A stretch of 64,000 bases of DNA from Skermanella rosea (GTDB lineage Bacteria; Pseudomonadota; Alphaproteobacteria; Azospirillales; Azospirillaceae). This document shows positions 30,430-39,563 of the stretch, piece by piece. A program made the translations under genes and the position numbers. Within the stretch, counting starts at the first letter, position 1. Each line of letters opens with the position of its first letter. The notes beneath the pieces were generated by a model, which did not search any database, was not told where the DNA came from, and saw only the letters and a program-made list of their open reading frames with translations. The stretch lies in NCBI RefSeq assembly GCF_016806835.2, contig NZ_CP086113.1, forward strand, positions 465,002 through 529,001, given 5' to 3'.

Positions 30430-31973
30430 CGGGGCTGGTCTCCGGTCAGGGCAGAGGGGGTTTCGCGCTCGATCCGCCGCTGGCGCTCCTGCTGCCGGCT
30501 GCGCAGCCAGGGCAGCAGGACCGAGAGGACCACGAAGGCCCACAGCACGTTCCCGGTGGTGGAGGAGAACAGGATCGTCAGGTCGCCCTGCCCGATCCGC
30601 AGCGAGCGCAGCAGGTACTGCTCGAACAGCGGCCCCAGGATGATGCCGATCAGGATCGCGGTGACGTGGTAGTTGGTCTTGCGCGCGATGTACCCGATCA
30701 CGCCGAAGACCAGGGCCAGGCCCATGTCGAACACGTATTCCCGGTTGGCGAAGGCGCCGACGATGGTCAGGGACAGGATCAGCGGCACGAGGATCCGGGT
30801 CGGGATCAGCACCACCTGGCTCATGTAGCGGGCCAGCGGCAGGATCGTGAAGAGCATCACGATGTAGGACAGCGTCATCGAGAAGAAGATGCCGTAGGCG
30901 ATGTCCGGCGATTCGATGAACAGCCGGGGCCCGAGCACGATGCCGTGGTACTGCAGGACCACCATCATCACGGCGGCGGTGCTGCCGCCCGGCACGCCGA
31001 TCGCCATGAGCGGCACCAGCGTGCCCGACGTGACGCCGTTGTTGGCGGACTCGGGTGCCACCACGCCGGGGGCGAAGCCCTTGCCGAACTCGTCCGGCGT
31101 CTTGGAGAACATGCGGGCCTGCTGGTAAGCCACGAACGACGCGATGCTGGCCCCGGCGCCCGGCACGACGCCGATCAGCAGGCCCACGAAGCTGGTCCAG
31201 ATCGTCAGCCACCAGTATTTGAGGCTGAGCCGCAGGCCTTCGATCGTGTCCGCCCAGTGCGCGCGGGAGTCCACGACGGCGGAGCGCGGCACGATGGTCG
31301 ACCGCTCCATCATGCTGAACGCCTCGGAGATCGCGAAAAGGCCGATCAGGGCGGGCACCAGCGGCACGCCGTCGTACAGCTCCAGGAAACCGAAGGCCGC
31401 GCGCGGCGTGCCGTAGATATGGTCGGTGCCGATCGCCCCGATCATCAGGCCGAAGAAGCCGGCGATGATCCCCTTCAACGGATCGTCGGCCGCGATCGCG
31501 GCGATCAGCACCAGGCCGAACACCATCACGGCGACCATCTCGACGCTCCGCAGATACATCCCGACCTGGGCCAGGAACGGCAGCAGGGCGACGGTCGCGA
31601 TGCTGGTGACCAGCCCGCCGACGGTGGATGCCACGAAGCAGAGCACGAGCGCCTGCTGCGCCCTGCCCTTCAGGGTCATCTGGTAGCCGTCCAGCGTGGT
31701 CGCCGCCGCCCCGCCGGTTCCGGGCATGTTGACCAGGATCGCCGGGATGCCGCCGCCCAGATGGGTCGCGCAGTAGAGCGACACCATGAAGGCCAGGGCG
31801 GTGTTGATGTCCATGGCCAGCGTCAGCGGCAGCAGGATGATCAGCGTGTTCTGGGCGCTGAAGCCCGGGATCGCGCCGACCAGAATGCCGAGCAGCACCG
31901 CCGGGACCACGACCCAGGTGAGCATGACCGCGTCGACCGCGAGCGAGAGGAGGAGTGCGCTGTCCCAACCCAT
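30426..31973 (-). CDS. Tripartite tricarboxylate transporter, large permease subunit (TctA family)
   Basis: A 515-residue protein with about twelve membrane helices and the TctA hallmarks: GILVGAIPGFSAQNTLIILL near the N-terminus, MPGTGGAAATTLDGYQMTLK, GRAQQALVLCFVAST and, in the second half, SFVGLLIGVVPGAGASIASF and GVPGGSTAAVMMV, the duplicated P-G-x-G/S motifs thought to form the substrate path. With TctB and the periplasmic TctC it imports carboxylates using the ion gradient. It starts 3 bases after the TctB stop and overlaps the LVIVD gene by 4 bases. The substrate is unknown; neighbours suggest an organic acid or ester product. Confidence 0.95.
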   Translation of the reverse strand: MGWDSALLLSLAVDAVMLTWVVVPAVLLGILVGAIPGFSAQNTLIILLPLTLAMDINTALAFMVSLYCATHLGGGIPAILVNMPGTGGAAATTLDGYQMTLKGRAQQALVLCFVASTVGGLVTSIATVALLPFLAQVGMYLRSVEMVAVMVFGLVLIAAIAADDPLKGIIAGFFGLMIGAIGTDHIYGTPRAAFGFLELYDGVPLVPALIGLFAISEAFSMMERSTIVPRSAVVDSRAHWADTIEGLRLSLKYWWLTIWTSFVGLLIGVVPGAGASIASFVAYQQARMFSKTPDEFGKGFAPGVVAPESANNGVTSGTLVPLMAIGVPGGSTAAVMMVVLQYHGIVLGPRLFIESPDIAYGIFFSMTLSYIVMLFTILPLARYMSQVVLIPTRILVPLILSLTIVGAFANREYVFDMGLALVFGVIGYIARKTNYHVTAILIGIILGPLFEQYLLRSLRIGQGDLTILFSSTTGNVLWAFVVLSVLLPWLRSRQQERQRRIERETPSALTGDQPR

Positions 31974-31976
31974 GGT

Positions 31977-32504
31977 TCAGATCCCCCCGCCGAGCAGCGG
32001 GACCAGGACCCGCTCGACCGGCCCCGGGGGGAACCGCGCCCCCAGCAAGACGATAAAGACGAGGAACACGGCCGCGGCCACGCCGCCGGCGACCGCGAAC
32101 AGGGTGACCGGTTCCCGCAATCCGAGGATCCACATGGCGGCGAGCATCACCAGGAACAGGCCGAGCGTCGTCCCGAGCCAGGGGATGGCGGCGATGAACA
32201 GGATCAGGACGCCGATCAGCGCCAGTCGCTGGCCCTGCGCGGGCGTCCACCGGCCCAGGTCGCCGAACCCGAGCGAGCCGGTGCCGCCGCGCAGGCGCAG
32301 GACGACGCGGGCGACCTGGATCGCGATCAGGGCCAGCAGCACGACCCCCACCACCGTCCCGTTCGCCCGCGCTTCCCAAACCAGGTTGGACGAGGAGATC
32401 AGGTAGTAGAGCGTGAAGCCGGCGGCGAGGACCGGTATGATCAGGTCGGCGCCGAGCTGCGCGTTCCGGCGCTGCCGCAGCGATTGCGCCACTTTCTGGC
32501 TCAT
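31977..32504 (-). CDS. Tripartite tricarboxylate transporter, small permease subunit (TctB family)
   Basis: A 175-residue protein with four membrane helices (ADLIIPVLAAGFTLYYLISS, VVGVVLLALIAIQVARVVLR, LALIGVLILFIAAIPWLGTT plus LGLFLVMLAAMWILGL, and LFAVAGGVAAAVFLVFIVLL), the length and topology of TctB/DUF1468. It has no independent activity and stabilises the TctA permease. It lies between tctC-like and tctA-like genes with gaps of 24 and 3 bases. Confidence 0.92.
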   Translation of the reverse strand: MSQKVAQSLRQRRNAQLGADLIIPVLAAGFTLYYLISSSNLVWEARANGTVVGVVLLALIAIQVARVVLRLRGGTGSLGFGDLGRWTPAQGQRLALIGVLILFIAAIPWLGTTLGLFLVMLAAMWILGLREPVTLFAVAGGVAAAVFLVFIVLLGARFPPGPVERVLVPLLGGGI

Positions 32505-32528
32505 GACGTTGCTCCTTGGCCGCCGGGG

Positions 32529-33551
32529 CTACCGCTGCGCGCTGAGCACCGGTTCATAGCGCTTCGCCAGGTCGAGCATGGCCATGGCGTATTCGGTGCA
32601 GACCTGGCGGTTGCCGTATTTCAGGGATTCGACCGGGGCTCCCGTCTTGACGAAGGCGTCCCGGAACGCCTCGGAGGCATGGGCCTCCTGCGAGGTGCGC
32701 TCCAGCAGGGCGAAATCCTCCGGGTTGGCGTCGGCCCAGGCGGCGTGCACGGCCCAGGCCCTGGACGAATAGAGGTCCGGGATCGAGGTGCCGAAGGCGG
32801 CGTTGACCGTCGGCGCGTTGCCGGTGATGTCGGCGAAGATGTTCTCGCGGTTGAAGACGCCCAGCACCCTGAACTGGCTGGACAGCGACAGCACGCCGGT
32901 GATCGGCAGCGCGCCGATGTCCGCCTCGCCGTTCATCACCGCGACATAGGTCGGATTGCCGCCGCCGTAGGGGATCAGGTTGTAGGTCGAGCCGGTGGCT
33001 TCGCCCAGCGCCAGCATGCCGATCGACGCGGGATGCGGGATCCGGCTGACCGCCACGTTCACCGGGTTCTTCTTCGCCGCCTCGACCACCGACTTCAGAT
33101 CCTTGTAGGGGGAGTCGGTGCGCACGAAGATGCAGCTGTCGTCGATGTCGGTGCGGCTGAAATAGACGAAGTCCTCCGGGAACCTGTAGTCGGGCTTCTG
33201 GACCGCGTACATGATCATCTCCGGTCCCATGTTGCCGAACAGGAGGTTGTAGCCGTCGGCCTCCCGCTGCTTGACGAACAGCTCGTAGCCGATCTGTCCG
33301 GCGGCACCGGGATGGAAGGTATATTCGAACTGCTGGTTGAGCAGCTTCGACCAGGCATCGTCGAAGGCCCGGGCCAGCCTTTCGGCGCCGCCGCCCTGCC
33401 CCGTCGGGATGATCACGCGGAAGTTCCGCTGGGGATAGGACTGCGCGACGGCGCGGGACAGGGGCAGTCCGGGCGTGAACCCGGCCAGCAGCCCGGCGGC
33501 GGCCATGCCGCCGCACAGCGCCCGGCGGCTGATGCGCGTTGTATGGTCCAT
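32529..33551 (-). CDS. Tripartite tricarboxylate transporter substrate-binding protein (TctC/Bug family)
   Basis: A 340-residue periplasmic binding protein. ATG 33551 is preceded by GGGAGGG. The signal peptide is twin-arginine-like (MDHTTRISRRALCGGMAAAG), cleaved probably after AVA at about residue 37. The mature protein begins NFRVIIPTGQGGGAERLARA, a variant of the Bug-family opening R-I-I-V-P-x-x-A-G-G, and includes YELFVKQREADGYNLLFGNM and AVSRIPHPASIGMLALGEAT. It differs from average Bug proteins by GGGAERLAR in place of GGxxDxxAR, as seen in divergent subfamilies. It captures the carboxylate substrate for TctAB. It is 83 bases downstream of the alpha/beta hydrolase gene. Confidence 0.9.
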   Translation of the reverse strand: MDHTTRISRRALCGGMAAAGLLAGFTPGLPLSRAVAQSYPQRNFRVIIPTGQGGGAERLARAFDDAWSKLLNQQFEYTFHPGAAGQIGYELFVKQREADGYNLLFGNMGPEMIMYAVQKPDYRFPEDFVYFSRTDIDDSCIFVRTDSPYKDLKSVVEAAKKNPVNVAVSRIPHPASIGMLALGEATGSTYNLIPYGGGNPTYVAVMNGEADIGALPITGVLSLSSQFRVLGVFNRENIFADITGNAPTVNAAFGTSIPDLYSSRAWAVHAAWADANPEDFALLERTSQEAHASEAFRDAFVKTGAPVESLKYGNRQVCTEYAMAMLDLAKRYEPVLSAQR

Positions 33552-33634
33552 GGATTTCCCTCCCAGGTTGTTTTTTCTTTGGACAGCTCTTGTCGGGCCG
33601 GTCCCGCGGGCCAAGGGCGGCGGAACGCCGCCGG

Positions 33635-34579
33635 TCACCCGCGGTAGACGGGGGCCGGCTGCTCGAAGAAGGAGCCGAGGATGTGGTAGACGATCGCGTA
33701 GTTCTTCTGCTGGAAGCTGGCGTGGGCGATGCCCGGCATCACCGCCAACTGCTTGTCGGGATTGGGCAGCAGCGCGAAGAACTTCAGCAGATCATCGAAG
33801 CTTGCGATCCCGTCATATTCGCCGCGCATCACCAGGGTCGGCATCGTTATGCGGGCCGGGTCGACCAGCGGCAGGTTCTCGCACATGTCGATGTAGGTCC
33901 CGACCGGCATGGAGTCGTCGAGCGCCAGGATCGCGTCGGCGAAGGCGTCCACCACCGCCTCGTCGGCGGTGCCGGGATGGTCGCGGGTGAAGATCGAATG
34001 TACGAATGCCCGGTCGATCGGCCGCCGTTTCCCCGACTTGAACTGGGGCAGCTTCTTGCGGCGCTCGGCCAGGGTCGGGCTGCCATCCCCGGTCCAGACC
34101 ATCGCGTCGAGCGCCAGGCGCGCGACCCGGTCGGGATGGCGTTCGGCGAACAGGGCGGCGCGCAGGGCGCCCGACGAGATCCCGTAGACCAGCAGGGGGC
34201 CGCAGCCGCGCTGTTCCTGGATATAGGCCGACGCGGCGGCCAGGTCGTCGGCGCCGTCCGAGATGTTCGAGGTGATGGCCCGGTTCTTGTCCGACCGGCC
34301 ATAGCCTTCCATGTCGACGCACCAGGTGTCGAACCCGCACCGGGCGAAATAGTCCATCACGGAAGCGTCGTCGCGGCCGGGAACCTGGAGGTCGAAGGTC
34401 GGGGTCGATGCCATGGACGAGCCGTGGACGAACAGGATCGTGCCCCGCTTCCCGGAGCGGGCGACGGCGGGCTTTTCCCAGAGAAACAGCCGCACGTCGC
34501 CCTTGGTCGTCCAGTGTTCCAGGCCGCCGGGTGAAACGCCGCCGGGCGATGCTTCGTGGGAGGCTTGAGCTTGCGTCAT
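33635..34579 (-). CDS. Alpha/beta hydrolase of the TTT transporter operon
   Basis: A 314-residue alpha/beta hydrolase whose ATG at 34579 follows AAAGGA. Motifs: GTILFVHGSSMASTPTFDLQ (oxyanion hole), FDTWCVDMEGYGRSDKNRAI, LLVYGISSGALRAALFAERH (nucleophile Ser in G-I-S-S-G), TLVMRGEYDGIASFDDLLKF (Asp) and VMPGIAHASFQQKNY (His). It is the first gene of the hydrolase-TctC-TctB-TctA-LVIVD operon and is preceded by three palindromic sites. It probably releases or processes the carboxylate that the transporter brings in. Substrate unknown. Confidence 0.85.
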   Translation of the reverse strand: MTQAQASHEASPGGVSPGGLEHWTTKGDVRLFLWEKPAVARSGKRGTILFVHGSSMASTPTFDLQVPGRDDASVMDYFARCGFDTWCVDMEGYGRSDKNRAITSNISDGADDLAAASAYIQEQRGCGPLLVYGISSGALRAALFAERHPDRVARLALDAMVWTGDGSPTLAERRKKLPQFKSGKRRPIDRAFVHSIFTRDHPGTADEAVVDAFADAILALDDSMPVGTYIDMCENLPLVDPARITMPTLVMRGEYDGIASFDDLLKFFALLPNPDKQLAVMPGIAHASFQQKNYAIVYHILGSFFEQPAPVYRG

Positions 34580-34658
34580 CGGATCCTTTCCCGTCTGGCG
34601 GTGCAAGTCACGATCACGGATTGGCGGTGCGGCGGCCCTATCGTTGCGCCATTCAATG

Positions 34659-34679
34659 ACCAATCCGCAATGGATTGGT
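34659..34679. promoter_or_regulatory. Palindromic operator ACCAATCC-N5-GGATTGGT
   Basis: A perfect 8-base inverted repeat with five bases between the arms, about 80 bases upstream of the alpha/beta hydrolase start. A related site with the same ACCAATC/GATTGGT half-sites lies at 34750-34766. Together they suggest a dedicated dimeric regulator, possibly the GntR protein encoded at 36720-37493. Confidence 0.55.
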
Positions 34680-34686
34680 ATTGGGC

Positions 34687-34706
34687 GACAATGGCGCAGC
34701 ATTGTC
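34687..34706. promoter_or_regulatory. Palindrome GACAATG-N6-CATTGTC with overlapping TTGACA
   Basis: A perfect 7-base inverted repeat. On the minus strand it overlaps TTGACA, a consensus -35 element pointing towards the alpha/beta hydrolase gene, so a protein bound here would cover the promoter. A comparable GATAATGGCGCGACAATTGG sequence occurs about 35-45 bases upstream of the FAH gene at 37721. Confidence 0.45.
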
Positions 34707-34749
34707 AAGCCGGTGATTTCCTCGTCCGTGCTATTGCTGCAGGGCGAGA

Positions 34750-34766
34750 ACCAATCACGGATTGGT
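34750..34766. promoter_or_regulatory. Palindrome ACCAATC-N3-GATTGGT
   Basis: A perfect 7-base inverted repeat with three central bases, 11 bases beyond the stop of the aldo/keto reductase gene. It shares half-sites with the operator at 34659-34679; an additional half-site ATCACGGATTGG occurs near 34613. Confidence 0.5.
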
Positions 34767-34777
34767 CAAGGCCGGAT

Positions 34778-35764
<987 letters not shown>

Positions 35765-35795
35765 CGTCCTTACCTCCCCGTTTGCTTCCAACTGT

Positions 35796-36542
35796 TCAGC
35801 CCCCGGCGTAGGCGGCGATGCCCTGCACGAGGTAGACGAGGCCGACGCCGAGCACGATGCGCTGCGTCCAGCTGCGGAACTGGACGTCGGTCAGCCGTTC
35901 CAGCGCCGCCCGGCTCAGGCTGGTTCCCGCCATGGCCAGCGCCACCGAGAGCGCCAGCACGGGCCAGCCGAGCGAGTCACCGGCGCCGCCGATGATCTGG
36001 CCGAAATAGACGAGCTTGATCAGGTGGGTCGCGACCTGGCACGCGGCCTTGGTCGCCACGACCGCCCGGCGGTCGAGCGGGCAGCGCACGAAGAAGACGT
36101 CGAGCAGCGGGCCGGAAACGCCGGACAGGAGCTGGAAGGCGGTCCCGATGAAGCCGCACAGTTCGGCCCCGCCGGCGCGGTCGGCGCGCGGAGCCAGCCG
36201 GTCCGGCACGGTCCAGGCCAGGAACGGCGTCAGCCCGAGCGTCACCAGCACCAGCGCCGGGTCGGGCACGAAGCGCACCAGCGAGAAGGCGGCGAAGGCC
36301 AGCGCCGAGCCGATCAGGTAGCGCAGCAGGATCGGCCAGGCGACATAGCCGCGCCACAGGAAGGCGCGCCAGCCGTTGGACGCCGTCTGGGTCACGCCAT
36401 GGAGCACCATGGCGGCCGGGACGGGCAGCAGGAGCAGCAGCGCGCCCATGTAGATCATGCCGCCGGCCATCCCGAAGATCCCGGACAGGAAGGAGGTCGC
36501 GAGCACGACCGCTGCGATGACAAGGATCGTGCCGGCGCTCAC
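35796..36542 (-). CDS. TauE/SafE family anion exporter
   Basis: A 248-residue protein with seven to eight membrane helices; starts at GTG 36542. TauE/SafE features: [20 protein letters not shown] near the N-terminus, [20 protein letters not shown] and [37 protein letters not shown]. Members export sulfite, sulfoacetate or other organic anions, or take up formate-like anions. It sits at the head of the TauE-AKR pair within the catabolic locus and is 177 bases downstream of the GntR gene. Its substrate here is unknown. Confidence 0.88.
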   Translation of the reverse strand: MSAGTILVIAAVVLATSFLSGIFGMAGGMIYMGALLLLLPVPAAMVLHGVTQTASNGWRAFLWRGYVAWPILLRYLIGSALAFAAFSLVRFVPDPALVLVTLGLTPFLAWTVPDRLAPRADRAGGAELCGFIGTAFQLLSGVSGPLLDVFFVRCPLDRRAVVATKAACQVATHLIKLVYFGQIIGGAGDSLGWPVLALSVALAMAGTSLSRAALERLTDVQFRSWTQRIVLGVGLVYLVQGIAAYAGG

Positions 36543-36719
36543 GGGCGCTTCCCGGATGCGTTCCCGGACGTGTGCGGGCCGGAAGTCTCAGGGGGCAGGA
36601 GTCGGCGGGCCATGGCCGGCAGCTTAACGGCGCGCGGGCGCGTCGCCAAGGGAAATCGGCCTAATTCGAGTGCCAAAAATGAACCATTCTGTCCGAGAGA
36701 GGACGGAGCCGGGCGGCTT

Positions 36720-37493
36720 TCAGGACCCCGTCGGGCCCAGCAGGTTGGACCGCACCATCAGCAGGTGGTCGAGCAGTTCCGACCGGGCGGCCCGGGCGTC
36801 CCGGTCGGTCAGCGCCGCCACGATGCGCCGGTGCTGGTCCTGGTAGATGCCGCGCCGCTCGGGCGTCAGCGAGCGGCGTTTCAGCCGGAGCCACTCCGGC
36901 TGATTGCGGGTCTCGTTCATCGTCCGGTAGAGGTCGATCAGCAGGCTGTTCTTCGACGCAATCACGATCGAGACGTGGAGCTGGCCGTCCCAGTGCTCGA
37001 AATCCCCGATGTCCGGGGCCGCCTCCGACCGGGCCAGGCACTCCCGGATGCGCTGGAAATCCTCGGCATTGGCGCGGACCGCCGCCAGTTCGACCGCGGC
37101 GGGCTCGATCACGAGGCGCACCTCCATGATCTCCGCGGGGCTGGCGCCGTGGATGCGGCGGACCAGGCTGTCGGCCGCGGCGGGCTCCCCGGAACTGGTA
37201 CCGGTGCCGGTACCGGCGCTGGACGGCGGCGGAGCGACGAACGATCCCCGGCCGACGTGGCGGATGATGCTGCCCTTGTCCTGGAGCAGCTTCAGGCTCT
37301 TGCGCAGCGTGTTGCGCGACACGCCGAACTGCTTCTCCAGGTCGCGTTCGGCCGGAAGCTTGAAGCCGGCACTCCAGACGCCCTCCGCGATGTTGCTCTC
37401 GATGAGTTGTACCAGGGCGCTGGCTCCCGTCGCGGCCCTGGTTCGAATATTCTGGGGGCGAATGTTCTGGGTGCGAATGTCTTGCGTGCTCAT
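36720..37493 (-). CDS. GntR family regulator (FadR/FCD subgroup)
   Basis: A 257-residue regulator: winged helix (ALVQLIESNIAEGVWSAGFK, LPAERDLEKQFGVSRNTLRK, SLKLLQDKGSIIRHVGRGSF), a Thr/Gly/Ser linker (SSAGTGTGTSSGEP), and an all-helical FCD effector domain with HWDGQLHVSIVIASKNSLLI and the metal-site histidines. Start ATG 37493 follows GGGAACGG. The N-terminal extension TQDIRTQNIRPQNIR is encoded by three tandem 15-base repeats. It is divergent from the FAH-HpcH-GGT genes and upstream of the TauE-AKR genes, so it probably controls both arms of the locus in response to an organic acid. Confidence 0.9.
   Translation of the reverse strand: MSTQDIRTQNIRPQNIRTRAATGASALVQLIESNIAEGVWSAGFKLPAERDLEKQFGVSRNTLRKSLKLLQDKGSIIRHVGRGSFVAPPPSSAGTGTGTSSGEPAAADSLVRRIHGASPAEIMEVRLVIEPAAVELAAVRANAEDFQRIRECLARSEAAPDIGDFEHWDGQLHVSIVIASKNSLLIDLYRTMNETRNQPEWLRLKRRSLTPERRGIYQDQHRRIVAALTDRDARAARSELLDHLLMVRSNLLGPTGS
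37444..37488. repeat. Three tandem 15-base repeats in the 5' end of gntR
   Basis: Units CGAATATTCTGGGGG, CGAATGTTCTGGGTG and CGAATGTCTTGCGTG (plus-strand reading) lie head to tail within the first 15 codons of the GntR gene. The 15-base period keeps the frame, so copy-number change would alter only the length of the N-terminal tail. Confidence 0.8.
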
Positions 37494-37720
37494 CAGCCGT
37501 TCCCGCAGTCCGCGATGGTGAACCAAACAGCGTCCATTTCTATCCGTCAATAGGGCCGGCGGCAATATCCCGAAACGCCCTAAACATCGGAAGAACATGA
37601 TGCGGTGGAGGACGGCTCGGGCAAGTCCCGGCGATGCTCCGCTGATCCATTGTTGCGCAAACCGCGGCGGCCGGCGATAATGGCGCGACAATTGGCATTG
37701 GAATGGATCAGGAGGGCCCG

Positions 37721-38602
37721 ATGAAATTCGCCACTTTCCAGATGGATGGCCGCACCGCCGTCGGCCTGGTCGAACCGGAGAACGGCGGGATCTGGCCCCT
37801 GGAATCGATCCTGGGCGAGCCCGTGGACGGCATGGTCGACCTGATCCGGCGGTACGACGGCCTGAAGGAACGCATCCGCCCGACCGGCAGGGCCATCGAC
37901 CTCGCGTCGGTGAGGATCGGGGCGCCGATCCCGCGTCCGGCCCGGAACGTCATGTGCGTCGGCAAGAACTACCACGACCACGCGCACGAGTTCGCCCGCA
38001 GCGGGTTCGACAGCAGCGCCAAGGGCAAGGCGGACGCGGTGCCCGAGGTCCCGATCATCTTCACCAAGGTGCCCGAGTCCGTGATCGCCGACGGGGAGGC
38101 GATCCGCCATCCCGGGGAAATCAGCGACAGCATCGACTACGAGGCCGAAGTGACGGTGATCATCGGCAAGGGCGGCCGCGGCATCACCAGGGAGCAGGCC
38201 TACGGGCATGTCTGGGGCTACACCATCATCAACGACGTGACGGCGCGCGACGTCCAGGGACGCCACAAGCAGTGGTTCCTGGGCAAGTCCTTCGACACCT
38301 TCTGCCCCATGGGGCCGTGGATCGTCACGGCGGACGAGATCGATCCGGCATCCCTCGCCGTGCGCTGCTGGGTGAACGACGAGCTGCGGCAGGACGCCAA
38401 TACCCGGGACCTGATCTTCGACATCCCGACGCTGATCGAGACCATCTCCGCCGGCATCACCCTGATGCCCGGCGACGTCATCGCGACCGGGACGCCCGCC
38501 GGCGTCGGCATCGGGTTCGATCCGCCGAAATATCTGAAGCGGGGCGATCGCGTCACGATCGAGGTGGAAGGCATCGGCCGCCTCGCCAACACCCTGGAAT
38601 AG
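37721..38602 (+). CDS. Fumarylacetoacetate hydrolase (FAH) family protein
   Basis: A 293-residue FAH-fold enzyme; ATG 37721 follows GGAGGG. After a small N-terminal domain come RPARNVMCVGKNYHDHAHEF, VPIIFTKVPESVIADGEAIR, SIDYEAEVTVIIGKGGRGIT (the E-x-E metal ligands), YTIINDVTARDVQGRHKQWF, GKSFDTFCPMGPWIVTADEI, and LMPGDVIATGTPAGVGIGFD. Members cleave beta-diketo acids (acylpyruvases, fumarylpyruvate hydrolase) or decarboxylate oxaloacetate. It is the first gene of a FAH-HpcH-GGT operon divergent from gntR. Confidence 0.92.
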   Translation: MKFATFQMDGRTAVGLVEPENGGIWPLESILGEPVDGMVDLIRRYDGLKERIRPTGRAIDLASVRIGAPIPRPARNVMCVGKNYHDHAHEFARSGFDSSAKGKADAVPEVPIIFTKVPESVIADGEAIRHPGEISDSIDYEAEVTVIIGKGGRGITREQAYGHVWGYTIINDVTARDVQGRHKQWFLGKSFDTFCPMGPWIVTADEIDPASLAVRCWVNDELRQDANTRDLIFDIPTLIETISAGITLMPGDVIATGTPAGVGIGFDPPKYLKRGDRVTIEVEGIGRLANTLE

Positions 38603-38635
38603 GCCGGCTCCGGGCGACGACAAGGACGAAGACAC

Positions 38636-39499
38636 ATGAAGACCAACGGAATCGGCTGGCGCAGCCTGCTGTTCGTACCGGGAACGCGGCCTGACAGGTT
38701 CGCCAAGGCCGCGGCCAGCGGCGCCGACGCGGTCTGCGTCGACCTGGAGGACGCGGTGCCGCCGGGCCGGAAGGACGAGGCCCGCGGCGAGGCGCTGCGT
38801 TTCCTCGCGGAGGCCGGCGGCGGGGCGTGCGACCGCGTGGTCCGCATCAACGGCGTGCGTACCGAACCCGGCCTCCGCGACCTGCTGGCCGTCATCGAGG
38901 CGCGCCCGGAACGGGGAACGATCGCCGTTCCCAAGATCGAGTCGGCGGAAGAGGTGCAGTGGATCGACCAGCTGCTGACCGCCGCCGGCTGCGGTCTCCG
39001 GGTCGTGGCCCAGATCGAGACCCTGCGCGGGGTGGAGAACGCGACCGCGATCGCCGGCGCCTCGCCGCGGCTCTCCGGGATCATGTTCGGCGGCCTGGAC
39101 CTGGCGGCGGAACTGGGCGCGCCGGCATCGTGGGAGGCCCTGCTCCACGGCCGGTCGCGGGTGATCCACGCGGCGGCGCTGGCCGGGGTTCCGGCGATCG
39201 ACATGCCGTTCGTCGATGTCGGCGACCCGGAGGGCTGCGGCCAGGAGGCGCGGCGCGCCCTCGCGCTCGGCTTCTCGGCCAAGATGGTGATCCACCCGAC
39301 CCAGGTGGAGGTCGTCAACGCGGCCTTCTCGCCGACGCCCGAGGAGATCGGCCAGGCCCGCCGCGTCATCGCGGCCCTGGAGGAGGCCAGCGGAACCGCC
39401 GCGGGAGGCGTCGTCCTGCTCGACGGCCGGATGGTCGAGCGGCCGGTCGTGCTCGCCATGCAGCGCATCCTGGCGCGTGCGGGGGTCCGGGCATCGTGA
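38636..39499 (+). CDS. HpcH/HpaI aldolase/citrate lyase beta-like protein (CoA ester lyase type)
   Basis: A 287-residue TIM-barrel lyase. Motifs: WRSLLFVPGTRPDRFAKAAA, GADAVCVDLEDAVPPGRKDE (metal-linked Asp/Glu), DRVVRINGVRTEPGLRD, GTIAVPKIESAEEVQWIDQL, VVAQIETLRGVENA (catalytic Glu), ASPRLSGIMFGGLDLAAELG and SAKMVIHPTQVEVVNAAFSP. This is the CitE/malyl-CoA lyase-like family, which splits beta-hydroxyacyl-CoA such as malyl-CoA, citramalyl-CoA or 3-hydroxy-3-methylglutaryl-type thioesters. The gene lies 33 bases after FAH and overlaps slightly the region before GGT. Confidence 0.9.
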   Translation: MKTNGIGWRSLLFVPGTRPDRFAKAAASGADAVCVDLEDAVPPGRKDEARGEALRFLAEAGGGACDRVVRINGVRTEPGLRDLLAVIEARPERGTIAVPKIESAEEVQWIDQLLTAAGCGLRVVAQIETLRGVENATAIAGASPRLSGIMFGGLDLAAELGAPASWEALLHGRSRVIHAAALAGVPAIDMPFVDVGDPEGCGQEARRALALGFSAKMVIHPTQVEVVNAAFSPTPEEIGQARRVIAALEEASGTAAGGVVLLDGRMVERPVVLAMQRILARAGVRAS

Positions 39500-39563
39500 T
39501 CGTGGACAGCGGGGACGCGGGTCCTGTATGGCCCGGGATCGCTGCGGAGACGATGAAGACAGG

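Noticed and set aside
30666..33647. Plus-strand frame of nearly 1000 codons over the TctA-TctB-TctC genes
   Set aside because: Mirror image of the three transporter genes; composition is Gln/His/Arg/Asp-rich noise.
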